A DNA stretch of 7,146 nucleotides from Kiritimatiellia bacterium (GTDB lineage Bacteria; Verrucomicrobiota; Kiritimatiellia; RFP12; UBA1067). The stretch is from positions 1 to 7,146 of the forward strand of contig JAGBFY010000092.1 of assembly GCA_017936245.1 (NCBI GenBank), in the 5' to 3' direction. This document shows, in pieces, positions 1-6,435 of the stretch. The notes below the pieces were generated by a model. The model saw nothing but the letters and a program-made list of their open reading frames with translations. It was not told where the DNA came from and searched no databases. Both the position numbers and the translations under genes were made by a program. Numbering within the stretch: the first letter of the stretch is position 1; each line of letters begins with the position of its first letter.

Positions 1-1778
1 ATGAGCATGCCGTCAACACGCTTCGCCTGTGGAGCGCACGTGCGCTTGACGAATTCGACCTTGCCGACTTCAATCAGGGATCGTACGTCGCTGCGGTGGA
101 AAACAAGGTTCTTGCGGAGAATCTCACAAAGGTTCTCTACCCGAACGACAATACCATGGCGGGCAAGGAGTTGCGTCTCAAGCAGCAGTACTTCTTCGTG
201 GCCTGTTCGGTGCGCGACATCCTCCGCCGTTTCCGTCTGAACAACGACAGCTGGGACATGTTGCCGCAGAAGGTGTTCATCCATCTCAACGAAACCCATC
301 CCGCTCTTGTGATACCAGAGTTGATGCGGATTCTCGTTGACGAAGAGGGTCTTGAATGGGATCATGCGTGGGACATTACCCGCAACTCCACAGGTTACAC
401 AAACCACACCATACTTCCCGAAGCCCTTGAAAAGTGGCCGGTGCCGATGATGGAATCGCTTCTTCCGCGCCATCTTCAGATAATCTACGAGATCAACAGC
501 CGCTTCCTCAAGGATATCGCCTCCAAAATCACGTCCGATCCGGATCGCATTGCGCGCATGTCGCTCATTGACGAGAACGGGGAACGGTATGTGCGCATGG
601 CCAACATGTGCATCATCGGCACCACCACCACCAATGGTGTGGCAAAGCTCCATTCCGAGATCCTCAAGGATTCGCTGTTCAAGGACTTCTACGATCTCAT
701 GCCGGAGAAGTTCACCAATGTCACGAACGGCATAACACCGCGCCGTTGGCTGCTCAAGGCCAATCCGATGCTTTCTCAGCTCATCTCCGAGACGATCGGA
801 CCTGAATGGGTAGTCCGTCTCGATTATCTGCGCAAGCTGGAGAGCCATGCGGCTGATCCTGACTTCCTGTCTGCCCTCGCAAAGATCAAGGCATCGAACA
901 AGCGTCAGCTTGCCGCCTGCATCAAGGATCTTGTTGGTGAGGAGGTCGATCCTGCTTCGCTGTTTGATGTGCAGGTGAAGCGTCTGCACGAGTACAAGCG
1001 TCAGCTGATGCTTGCGCTCTACATCATCATGCGCTACAACCGCATAGTGAACGATCCTTCGTACGCCCCTGTTCCCCGCACCTTCATCTTTGCGGCGAAG
1101 GCCGCTCCGGGATATTGGATGGCGAAGCTGATAATCAGGTTCATCCACGATCTCGCGAAGAAGATCAACTCTGATCCGCGCGTACGCGGACTCATCAAGG
1201 TTGTGTTCCTTCCGGACTATCGCGTTTCCCTCGCAGAGCGCATAATACCGGCGGCGGATCTGTCGGAGCAGATTTCCCTTGCCGGCATGGAAGCCTCCGG
1301 CACCGGAAACATGAAGTTCATGATGAACGGAGCGCTCACCATCGGCACCTTCGATGGTGCCAACGTCGAGATCAACGAGCAGGTCGGGGACGAGAACATG
1401 TTCCTCTTCGGAATGCGCACTCCGGACGTGGCGAGAATGCGTCCTGTGTACAATGCAAGGGAATGCGCCGCCAAGGATCCCGAAATCATGGCTGCGCTTC
1501 AGATGATCAAGGATGGATCTCTTTCTCCGGAAGATCCGCTCCGCTACGAGCCCATCCTCCGTTCTCTTCTTGACTACAACGACCATTATATGCTGCTTGC
1601 CGACCTGCGTTCCTATTCTGATGCGCAAGACAAGGTGGATTCCACTTACCGCGACACGGAGAAGTGGGGGCACATGTCGCTTGTGAACATTGCGCGTTCC
1701 GGTCTTTTCAGTTCGGACCGCGCCGTTGCCGAGTACGCGCGCAACATCTGGCACGTGGCTCCGGTAATGTTTGGATGA
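1..1778 (+). CDS. glgP: Glycogen/maltodextrin phosphorylase, 5' end missing
   Basis: This enzyme releases glucose-1-phosphate from the non-reducing ends of alpha-1,4-glucans in the cytoplasm, using pyridoxal phosphate (PLP). The reading frame is open from base 3 to a TGA at 1776-1778, giving 591 visible residues. Family members have about 800-840, so roughly 230-240 N-terminal residues are cut off by the window edge. A GTG at 96 lies inside the conserved domain and is not the start. Visible landmarks (numbered from the codon at base 3) are VNTLRLWSARA at the start, VLYPNDN and GKELRLKQQYF, HLNETHPAL, TNHTILPEAL with His135 and Glu140 (rabbit His377, Glu382), VKRLHEYKRQL with Lys326, Arg327 and Lys332 (rabbit 568, 569, 574), and EASGTGNMKF with the PLP Schiff-base Lys438 (rabbit Lys680). 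The segment matching the rabbit AMP-site adenine loop is about eight residues shorter, which argues against AMP control. GlgP and MalP cannot be separated from this fragment. Its function is very secure. Confidence 0.96.
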   Translation, partial: EHAVNTLRLWSARALDEFDLADFNQGSYVAAVENKVLAENLTKVLYPNDNTMAGKELRLKQQYFFVACSVRDILRRFRLNNDSWDMLPQKVFIHLNETHPALVIPELMRILVDEEGLEWDHAWDITRNSTGYTNHTILPEALEKWPVPMMESLLPRHLQIIYEINSRFLKDIASKITSDPDRIARMSLIDENGERYVRMANMCIIGTTTTNGVAKLHSEILKDSLFKDFYDLMPEKFTNVTNGITPRRWLLKANPMLSQLISETIGPEWVVRLDYLRKLESHAADPDFLSALAKIKASNKRQLAACIKDLVGEEVDPASLFDVQVKRLHEYKRQLMLALYIIMRYNRIVNDPSYAPVPRTFIFAAKAAPGYWMAKLIIRFIHDLAKKINSDPRVRGLIKVVFLPDYRVSLAERIIPAADLSEQISLAGMEASGTGNMKFMMNGALTIGTFDGANVEINEQVGDENMFLFGMRTPDVARMRPVYNARECAAKDPEIMAALQMIKDGSLSPEDPLRYEPILRSLLDYNDHYMLLADLRSYSDAQDKVDSTYRDTEKWGHMSLVNIARSGLFSSDRAVAEYARNIWHVAPVMFG

Positions 1779-1814
1779 GGATGTTTTGCGTACAGTTGAA
1801 TTGTTTTTGACATC

Positions 1815-1821
1815 GAAAGGA
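1815..1821 (+). promoter_or_regulatory. Ribosome binding site of bamA
   Basis: GAAAGGA lies four bases before the ATG at 1826. The spacing is short, but the match to the anti-Shine-Dalgarno is clear, and the start is confirmed by the signal peptide that follows. The 47-base gap after the phosphorylase stop shows no hairpin terminator and no convincing promoter, so read-through from upstream is possible. Confidence 0.7.
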
Positions 1822-1825
1822 AAAC

Positions 1826-4222
1826 ATGAAAAGATTGCTAACCGCTTCAGCCGTGCTTGCAGCAGCATTGCAGCTTCAGGCCGCTAAAGTCGTAAATGTG
1901 TCGGCTCGCAGCTCGCGGGCCGGTGACGTCAGCGTATCAGACGTGACCGCACGCTGTGAAGTAAAGCCGGGGGCTGAATATGATCCGGCGGCATGCGCAC
2001 GCGACGTGAAGGCTCTTCGTGACGCGGGCGAGTACGAAGATATAACGGTCGAGGCCAGGCATGTTGATGGCGGCATTGACATCGTATATGTGATTACGCC
2101 CAAAACGCGATACCACGGTCCGCTGAACTGCAAGGGCAACGACTATTGGAACGCATCCAAGATCGCCAAGTTTGCCGACCTCAAGGACGGCTACGCGTAT
2201 GGCGAGGCCGATTTCGCCGCCGCCGCAAACCGGATTCGCGACGAGTACCGCAAGAAGGAGTTTCCAGACGTTAAGGTTACGCCAATTGTCGAGCCGATTG
2301 TAGGCTCGGACGGAGCGGTGAGCGTTACCATGGTCATTGATGAGGGCAAACGGTGCGAGATTGACGAGTACCTTTTCGAGGGAAACGCGAATGTCGAAGC
2401 TGACGCTCTGCGTGAAACCTTCGGTTCGTTCCCATGGTGGAATCCGATCGGTTGGTTTACAGATACTCCCGTGACTTCGCAGGATCTTGCTGAAGCGCGT
2501 GACAAGGTCGCCGAACACTACCGAAACCTTGGCTATCTCGATGTTGTGGTGTTGCCTGCTGAACGGATTCCCGGTGATGAAGAGGATGAAGCCAACATTC
2601 TCTTCCGGATTGAGGAGGGACCTTGCTACAAGGTTAAATCCATTGCCGTAAAGGGAGTGAAGCAGTATCCTGAAGCGGCTGTGCTTGCTGCGGTTAAGAC
2701 GGTTGTCTCCGGCAGCGTGGCGGGCGAGAAGGCTCTGAACGACGCAGCCCGCGAGATTGAGATATTCTGCGGTTCTGGGAAGCCTCCGCTCGCCGAGACA
2801 CGCGTCATGGTAAAGCGCATCCCGGTCGAGGGCGATCCGAACGCTCTTGACATAACGTTCGATGTTGAAGAGGGCGTTCCAGTCACGATCGACCGTGTGC
2901 TCATACGCGGCAACGACTACACGAAGGACAAAGTGATCCGCCGCGAGATATCGCTTTCGCCTGGCGATCCGATGATTGAAAGCAAAGCCGAGCAGTCGAA
3001 GCGCCGTCTTGAGAATCTCCGCTATTTCGACCGCGTTCGCTTCTATCTCGAAAAGAAGAACGATGTCCTTGCCGAGAAGGGCAAGAGCGAAGTTCGCGAC
3101 CTCGTGTACGAGGTGTCCGAAAAGAACACCGGGCAGTTCATGATCGGCGTCGGTGCGTCAAGTGTCGATTCCGTGTACGGTACCGTTGAGCTTTCGGAGT
3201 CCAATTTCGACCTTTTCAACCCGTGGCGTTTTCGCGGCGGCGGACAGAAGGGGCGTATGCTTCTCCAGGCAGGTCCCCGCTACCAGACGTATGAGGTTTC
3301 CGTTACGGAGCCGTACCTCTTCGACCGAATGCTCGAATTGACTGTCGATGCGTATCGCCGTCAGCGCTGGTATGACGATTATGACATCATCCGCAACGGA
3401 GCGTCCGCGACTCTTGCCTATCCGGTGAAGTTCTGGCCTACTGCGAAGACCACCGGACGGCTTGGTTTCCGCCTCGCCGCCGAATTCATCGAATTTGACG
3501 ACGTTTCGGACGATAAGTACTACCTTGAAAAGGGGTTTGCCCACTATACGACTCCGGAGGATGAACCGGGTCCTGTCTTCAAATGGCAGGAAGAGGAGTA
3601 TGGTGATGCATTCGAGATTCCTTTGCGCATCTTCTGGGAGGATGACACCCGTGATACGTTCCGTTTCGCGACGCGTGGCCACAAGGCCTCCATTTATGGT
3701 GACCTCGTAGGAGGCGACAACAATTACTGGAAAGTTGGTTTCAACTTCCGTCAGTACTTCCAGGTGTGGAAGAAGTACAACCATGTAATTGCCTTCGGTG
3801 TCCGCGGCGACACGCTCGATGCGTTTTCCGATGATGTGCCGATCTACAACAAGCTCTTCCTCGGAGGCCCACGTTCCATCCGCGGCGTCGAGTACCGCGA
3901 CATCGCTCCGCGTGTGTGGAGCCAGCAGGGGAAGAAGGGAAAATATGCCGCATGGGGCGGTCAGACGAGCTGGTGCATAAACGCGGAATATACGGTGCCG
4001 GTCGTGAAATTCGTTCGCGTCGCCGCATTTACCGATCTTGGTGCCGTCGGTGAGGATGAGTTCGATTTCAATACGGACTATTTTTGCTGGTCGGTAGGTC
4101 TTGGTCTCCGTTTGGATATCGAGAGCTTCCCCATCCGTCTTGATTTTGCCGTGCCTGTCGTCGAGCCGGACGATGATGTGGACAAAGAATGTTTCTCGTT
4201 CACGGTCGGATATGATTTCTGA
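1826..4222 (+). CDS. bamA: BamA, outer-membrane protein assembly factor (Omp85 family)
   Basis: BamA is the core of the BAM complex and folds and inserts beta-barrel proteins into the outer membrane. The 798-residue product is a normal length for the family. Residues 1-20 form a signal peptide (MKRLL, then an Ala/Leu core ending QAA). Five POTRA repeats follow at about 21-95, 96-176, 177-267, 268-352 and 353-436. POTRA3 carries an aromatic stretch, PWWNPIGWF, before the YRNLGYLDV helix-strand. The five repeats favour BamA over TamA, which has three. The C-terminal half (437-798) is the 16-strand barrel, with the conserved loop-6 motif GGPRSIRGVEY (Ile685-Arg686-Gly687). It ends in FSFTVGYDF, whose final Phe is the usual outer-membrane barrel signal. 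Nine cysteines in the exported part are unusual (see findings). It is followed after 29 bases by skp, the same gene order as in enterobacteria. Confidence 0.96.
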   Translation: MKRLLTASAVLAAALQLQAAKVVNVSARSSRAGDVSVSDVTARCEVKPGAEYDPAACARDVKALRDAGEYEDITVEARHVDGGIDIVYVITPKTRYHGPLNCKGNDYWNASKIAKFADLKDGYAYGEADFAAAANRIRDEYRKKEFPDVKVTPIVEPIVGSDGAVSVTMVIDEGKRCEIDEYLFEGNANVEADALRETFGSFPWWNPIGWFTDTPVTSQDLAEARDKVAEHYRNLGYLDVVVLPAERIPGDEEDEANILFRIEEGPCYKVKSIAVKGVKQYPEAAVLAAVKTVVSGSVAGEKALNDAAREIEIFCGSGKPPLAETRVMVKRIPVEGDPNALDITFDVEEGVPVTIDRVLIRGNDYTKDKVIRREISLSPGDPMIESKAEQSKRRLENLRYFDRVRFYLEKKNDVLAEKGKSEVRDLVYEVSEKNTGQFMIGVGASSVDSVYGTVELSESNFDLFNPWRFRGGGQKGRMLLQAGPRYQTYEVSVTEPYLFDRMLELTVDAYRRQRWYDDYDIIRNGASATLAYPVKFWPTAKTTGRLGFRLAAEFIEFDDVSDDKYYLEKGFAHYTTPEDEPGPVFKWQEEEYGDAFEIPLRIFWEDDTRDTFRFATRGHKASIYGDLVGGDNNYWKVGFNFRQYFQVWKKYNHVIAFGVRGDTLDAFSDDVPIYNKLFLGGPRSIRGVEYRDIAPRVWSQQGKKGKYAAWGGQTSWCINAEYTVPVVKFVRVAAFTDLGAVGEDEFDFNTDYFCWSVGLGLRLDIESFPIRLDFAVPVVEPDDDVDKECFSFTVGYDF

Positions 4223-4237
4223 TGTGGTCGTTGAAAG

Positions 4238-4243
4238 AAGGAG
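4238..4243 (+). promoter_or_regulatory. Ribosome binding site that fixes the skp start
   Basis: AAGGAG sits eight bases before the ATG at 4252, an ideal spacing. An in-frame ATG at 4222 overlaps the bamA stop (TGATG) but has no comparable site, and would put ten polar or charged residues before the signal peptide. The 4252 start is therefore preferred. Confidence 0.8.
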
Positions 4244-4251
4244 ACAAGAAA

Positions 4252-4791
4252 ATGAAGAAGATTGTTTTTTCGTGTGTGTGCATGGCGGCTGCTGTCGTGT
4301 CGGCCGGAACGAAGTTAGGAGTCGTGAATCTTGAGATTCTCATAAAGAACCATCCGTCGCACGAATCTAACCGTGCGTTGGTGAAGTCGACCGCCGACGA
4401 CTACCGCAAGAAGATGGAAGCCCGTCAGGAAAAAGCTAAGGCCCTGGTCGATGAAGGGAAAAAGATCCAGTCTGACTGGCAGAATCCCATGCTGTCAGCC
4501 GTGGCCAAAGCCGATCTCCAGAAGAAGCTTGAAGATGTGCAGCGCAAGCTGTTCACCATTCAGCAGGAGCTGCGTACGGAGGATCAGCGCTGTCAGGAGG
4601 AGTTGGCTGATCTCCAGCAGCGCCTTTTCAAGATCGAGAAGACAGATGTCGAGACGAAGCTCGCGGAATTCGCGAAGGACGAGGGTTACGATCTCATCGT
4701 CGATGCCGCGGCCTGCGGATTCGTAAAGCCGGATATAAATGTGACAGACGCCGTTTTGAAGAAGATGGGCGTCAAGGAACCTAAAAAGTAA
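4252..4791 (+). CDS. skp: Skp/OmpH family periplasmic chaperone
   Basis: Skp-type chaperones are periplasmic trimers that hold unfolded outer-membrane proteins between the Sec translocon and BamA. The product is 179 residues, in the usual range. Residues 1-18 form a signal peptide (MKKIVFS, hydrophobic core, Val-Ser-Ala before the probable cleavage site at Gly19). The mature protein opens with TKLGVVNLEIL, the family's first strand. Residues about 40-135 are a long charged, Lys/Glu/Gln-rich coiled coil forming the tentacle arms. The end (GYDLIVDAAACGFVKPDINVTDAVLKKMG) matches the closing strand and helix of OmpH proteins, including the D-x-x-x-T-D-x-V-L pattern. Two cysteines remain in the mature protein (114 and 155), which is uncommon for Skp. 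It lies between bamA and the glycosyltransferase gene and is almost certainly co-transcribed with bamA. Confidence 0.93.
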   Translation: MKKIVFSCVCMAAAVVSAGTKLGVVNLEILIKNHPSHESNRALVKSTADDYRKKMEARQEKAKALVDEGKKIQSDWQNPMLSAVAKADLQKKLEDVQRKLFTIQQELRTEDQRCQEELADLQQRLFKIEKTDVETKLAEFAKDEGYDLIVDAAACGFVKPDINVTDAVLKKMGVKEPKK

Positions 4792-4815
4792 CGTCGTTCC
4801 ATGGACAGACGGAAC
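4776..4815 (+). promoter_or_regulatory. Possible alternative hairpins over the glycosyltransferase start
   Basis: GGAAC at 4776-4780 (inside the skp end), GTTCC at 4796-4800 and GGAAC at 4811-4815 could form two mutually exclusive five-base-pair stems sharing the middle arm. The second would loop out the ATG at 4801. There is no Shine-Dalgarno within normal range of this ATG; the nearest AAGGA (4774-4778) is 22 bases upstream. The arrangement would fit translational coupling to skp. The stems are short and may be chance. Confidence 0.2.
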
Positions 4816-6330
4816 ATCGCAGCACTTGGCACAGCATGGATTCTTGCGTCTGTGATTGCCGCATGTGTCGCGGTTCTTGCGGTGTGGTGGGGTGGCGTCA
4901 ACCAGGATGAGGGTTGGTATCTGTATGCCGCCAGGCTTGTAGGGGAAGGCAAGGTCCCATACAGGGACTTCTTCTTTACCCAGGGTCCGGTGCTTCCGTA
5001 TGTCTATTCTGTCATGCCGGTGCATGGACTTCTGTCCGGCCGTCTTGTCACATTTGCGTTTTCGGTTTTCTCGGTGCTGGTTGCGATTGCATTTGCACGG
5101 AGGCTTGTATCCAAAGAATCTCGCAATGCCGTATCGGTTGCGGTTTTTGCAATGCTTGCCTGCAACCTGTACCATATGTATTTCACATCCATACCGAAGA
5201 CCTACGCTCTCGGGACATTGTTTGTGATGTCGGGTTTTCTGCTCCTGTCCTACCGTTGGAATTTCCTTGCCGCAGTCTCCTTTGCCTTTGCAAGCGGTAC
5301 GCGCATATCTCTAGTGCTGATTCTTGGTGTCGTAGGTGCCGGTTTGCTGGTGGCACGTTTCCGCACCTTACAGTGGCTTTGGTTCGGGATCGGCGGCATC
5401 TTCGGTCTGTTTCTCGTATATGGCTTTTTTGCTGTCGACGGTGAATCTCTGAAGGGGCTTTTGGCGGCGCAGGCGTACCATGCCGGACGCGGCGGGTTCG
5501 ATCCGTTCTTTGCCGCCGGTGCCGTCTGCCGTCTTGTCAGAGGGTATCTTGCGGCAGGTGCGGTGATGTTTGCGGCGATTGCTTTCGGAAAAAAAGCTCG
5601 GTATGATTTCATCGCCGCAGTTTCCGATTCGCGCGGGTTGAGATGGATGGCAGGTGTGTCTTTTGCCGCCGTGTTCCTGCTTCAGCTCAGCGCACCTTTC
5701 CCGTACGACGACTATCAGGTGCCGCTCATGCCGCTTTTAGCTGTCCTTATTGCAGTGCCGTTTGCGGAACGTTCCGTCTTCTGCGGTGATGCGATGAGGT
5801 ATCTGTTTCCCGTGTTGGTATCAGGGCTGTGCGCCATTGCGTCGCCGCTCCTTCAGGACTGGATGACAAATGGGCAGGATAGATTCTGGTCGCTGAAGAA
5901 GGACAGGTCCGAACTCTCACAGATGCGTGATGTCGCTCGGAAACTCGAAACGATGGATCCCGGCGGGACGATGCTGTTGACCCAGGATCTTTATTTGGCT
6001 GTCGAGATGGAACGCAAGGTTCAGGATGGGCTTGATATGGGGCCATTCTCATATTTCCCCGGTCTTTCGGATGCTGAAGCGATGTCCATCAATGTAATGA
6101 ATACGCAGCGGATGGAATCCTTGCTTCGTTCCGCTCCGTGCAGGCTCGCTGCGTTTTCGGGATATGGCTTTGCAATCTCTGTTCCGAAGGGCGAGGAGAC
6201 TCCAAAGACGGTCCAGAACCGTTTCCGTGAATTGCTTGATGCCGGATACCTGAAGGTTTCCGAGATTCCGCATTTCGGGCAGAACCATACGACGCTCGAA
6301 TGTTTTGTCCGTCGGGAACCTGAAAAATAG
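4801..6330 (+). CDS. GT-C fold membrane glycosyltransferase (GT39/PMT-like)
   Basis: A 509-residue integral membrane protein resembling the dolichyl/undecaprenyl-phosphate-sugar transferase superfamily (PMT, ArnT and PF13231-type proteins), which move a sugar from a polyprenyl phosphate to lipid, glycan or protein on the outer face of the inner membrane. A short positive N-terminus (MDRRN) and a first membrane helix (about 8-30) lead to NQDEGWYLYAARL. Asp36-Glu37 in the first outer loop is in the usual place for the GT-C catalytic acid, and PYRDFFFTQGP follows, as in the family. Many further hydrophobic segments run to about residue 350, including PYDDYQVPLMPLLAVLIA (301-318). A soluble tail (about 355-509) contains DPGGTMLLTQD and MGPFSYFPGLS (413-423), of the kind seen in related transferases. 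The start is the only option in frame: the skp stop lies three codons before the ATG. The close spacing (9 bases) puts it in the bamA-skp operon. Sugar and acceptor cannot be read from the sequence. Confidence 0.8.
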   Translation: MDRRNIAALGTAWILASVIAACVAVLAVWWGGVNQDEGWYLYAARLVGEGKVPYRDFFFTQGPVLPYVYSVMPVHGLLSGRLVTFAFSVFSVLVAIAFARRLVSKESRNAVSVAVFAMLACNLYHMYFTSIPKTYALGTLFVMSGFLLLSYRWNFLAAVSFAFASGTRISLVLILGVVGAGLLVARFRTLQWLWFGIGGIFGLFLVYGFFAVDGESLKGLLAAQAYHAGRGGFDPFFAAGAVCRLVRGYLAAGAVMFAAIAFGKKARYDFIAAVSDSRGLRWMAGVSFAAVFLLQLSAPFPYDDYQVPLMPLLAVLIAVPFAERSVFCGDAMRYLFPVLVSGLCAIASPLLQDWMTNGQDRFWSLKKDRSELSQMRDVARKLETMDPGGTMLLTQDLYLAVEMERKVQDGLDMGPFSYFPGLSDAEAMSINVMNTQRMESLLRSAPCRLAAFSGYGFAISVPKGEETPKTVQNRFRELLDAGYLKVSEIPHFGQNHTTLECFVRREPEK

Positions 6331-6331
6331 A

Positions 6332-6372
6332 TTTTTAAGGTCTATTTCCAATTCCCAATTAAGCCTTAAAAA
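6332..6372. terminator. AT-rich inverted repeat, possible terminator
   Basis: TTTTTAAGG at 6332-6340 and CCTTAAAAA at 6364-6372 are perfect nine-base complements around a 23-base spacer. The spacer itself holds AATT-CCC-AATT (6350-6360). A G and four T residues follow at 6373-6377. It lies directly after the glycosyltransferase stop and before the next promoter, the right place for an operon terminator. Only two pairs are G-C and the loop is long, so it would be a weak intrinsic terminator. Confidence 0.35.
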
Positions 6373-6375
6373 GTT

Positions 6376-6405
6376 TTCCCAAAAATCGCCTACATATGAT
6401 ACAAT
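6376..6405 (+). promoter_or_regulatory. Sigma-70-like promoter with extended -10
   Basis: TACAAT at 6400-6405 matches the -10 consensus at five of six bases and is preceded by TG plus one base (6397-6399), the extended -10 arrangement. TTCCCA at 6376-6381 matches the -35 consensus at four of six with an 18-base spacer. Transcription would begin near 6412, giving a short leader before the ATG at 6436. A second reading of the -10, TATGAT at 6395-6400, overlaps it. The region is more AT-rich than the genes on either side. Confidence 0.5.
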
Positions 6406-6425
6406 TGTGTGCGTTTGAATAAAGC

Positions 6426-6429
6426 GGAG
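6426..6429 (+). promoter_or_regulatory. Ribosome binding site of the secreted protein gene
   Basis: GGAG (within GCGGAGA) lies six bases before the ATG at 6436 and supports that start, which is followed directly by a signal peptide. Confidence 0.65.
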
Positions 6430-6435
6430 ACATAT

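Noticed and set aside
621..632. Four consecutive ACC codons (Thr-Thr-Thr-Thr) in the phosphorylase
   Set aside because: A short codon run at a position that varies among phosphorylases, just before the conserved NGVAKLHSE; no sign of a repeat tract or slippage.
96..1778. GTG at 96 as the start of a complete 560-residue phosphorylase
   Set aside because: Conserved phosphorylase sequence (VNTLRLWSARA and onward) continues in frame upstream to the window edge, so the gene is cut off, not short.
1807..1812. TTGACA, a perfect -35 hexamer before bamA
   Set aside because: It lies 13 bases before the ATG, so its -10 would be inside the coding region and the transcript would lack the start codon.
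1937..2518. Minus-strand open frame opposite bamA (193 residues)
   Set aside because: It is fully antisense to a well-supported gene, has no recognisable motif and is explained by codon bias on the opposite strand.
3158..3784. Minus-strand open frame opposite the BamA barrel (208 residues)
   Set aside because: Same reasoning: antisense to conserved barrel sequence, with no domain or ribosome binding site that I can see.
4222..4251. ATG at 4222 overlapping the bamA stop as the skp start
   Set aside because: It would place polar and charged residues before a good signal peptide and lacks a well-placed ribosome binding site; the ATG at 4252 has AAGGAG eight bases upstream.
4743..4811. Direct repeat GACAGACG at 4743-4750 and 4804-4811
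   Set aside because: Eight bases, both copies inside coding sequence, with nothing mobile between them; chance is the simplest explanation.
4495..5175. Minus-strand open frame across skp and the glycosyltransferase (226 residues)
   Set aside because: It spans two well-supported genes on the other strand and its sequence is low in hydrophobic core and rich in Arg/His/Cys, typical of a shadow frame.
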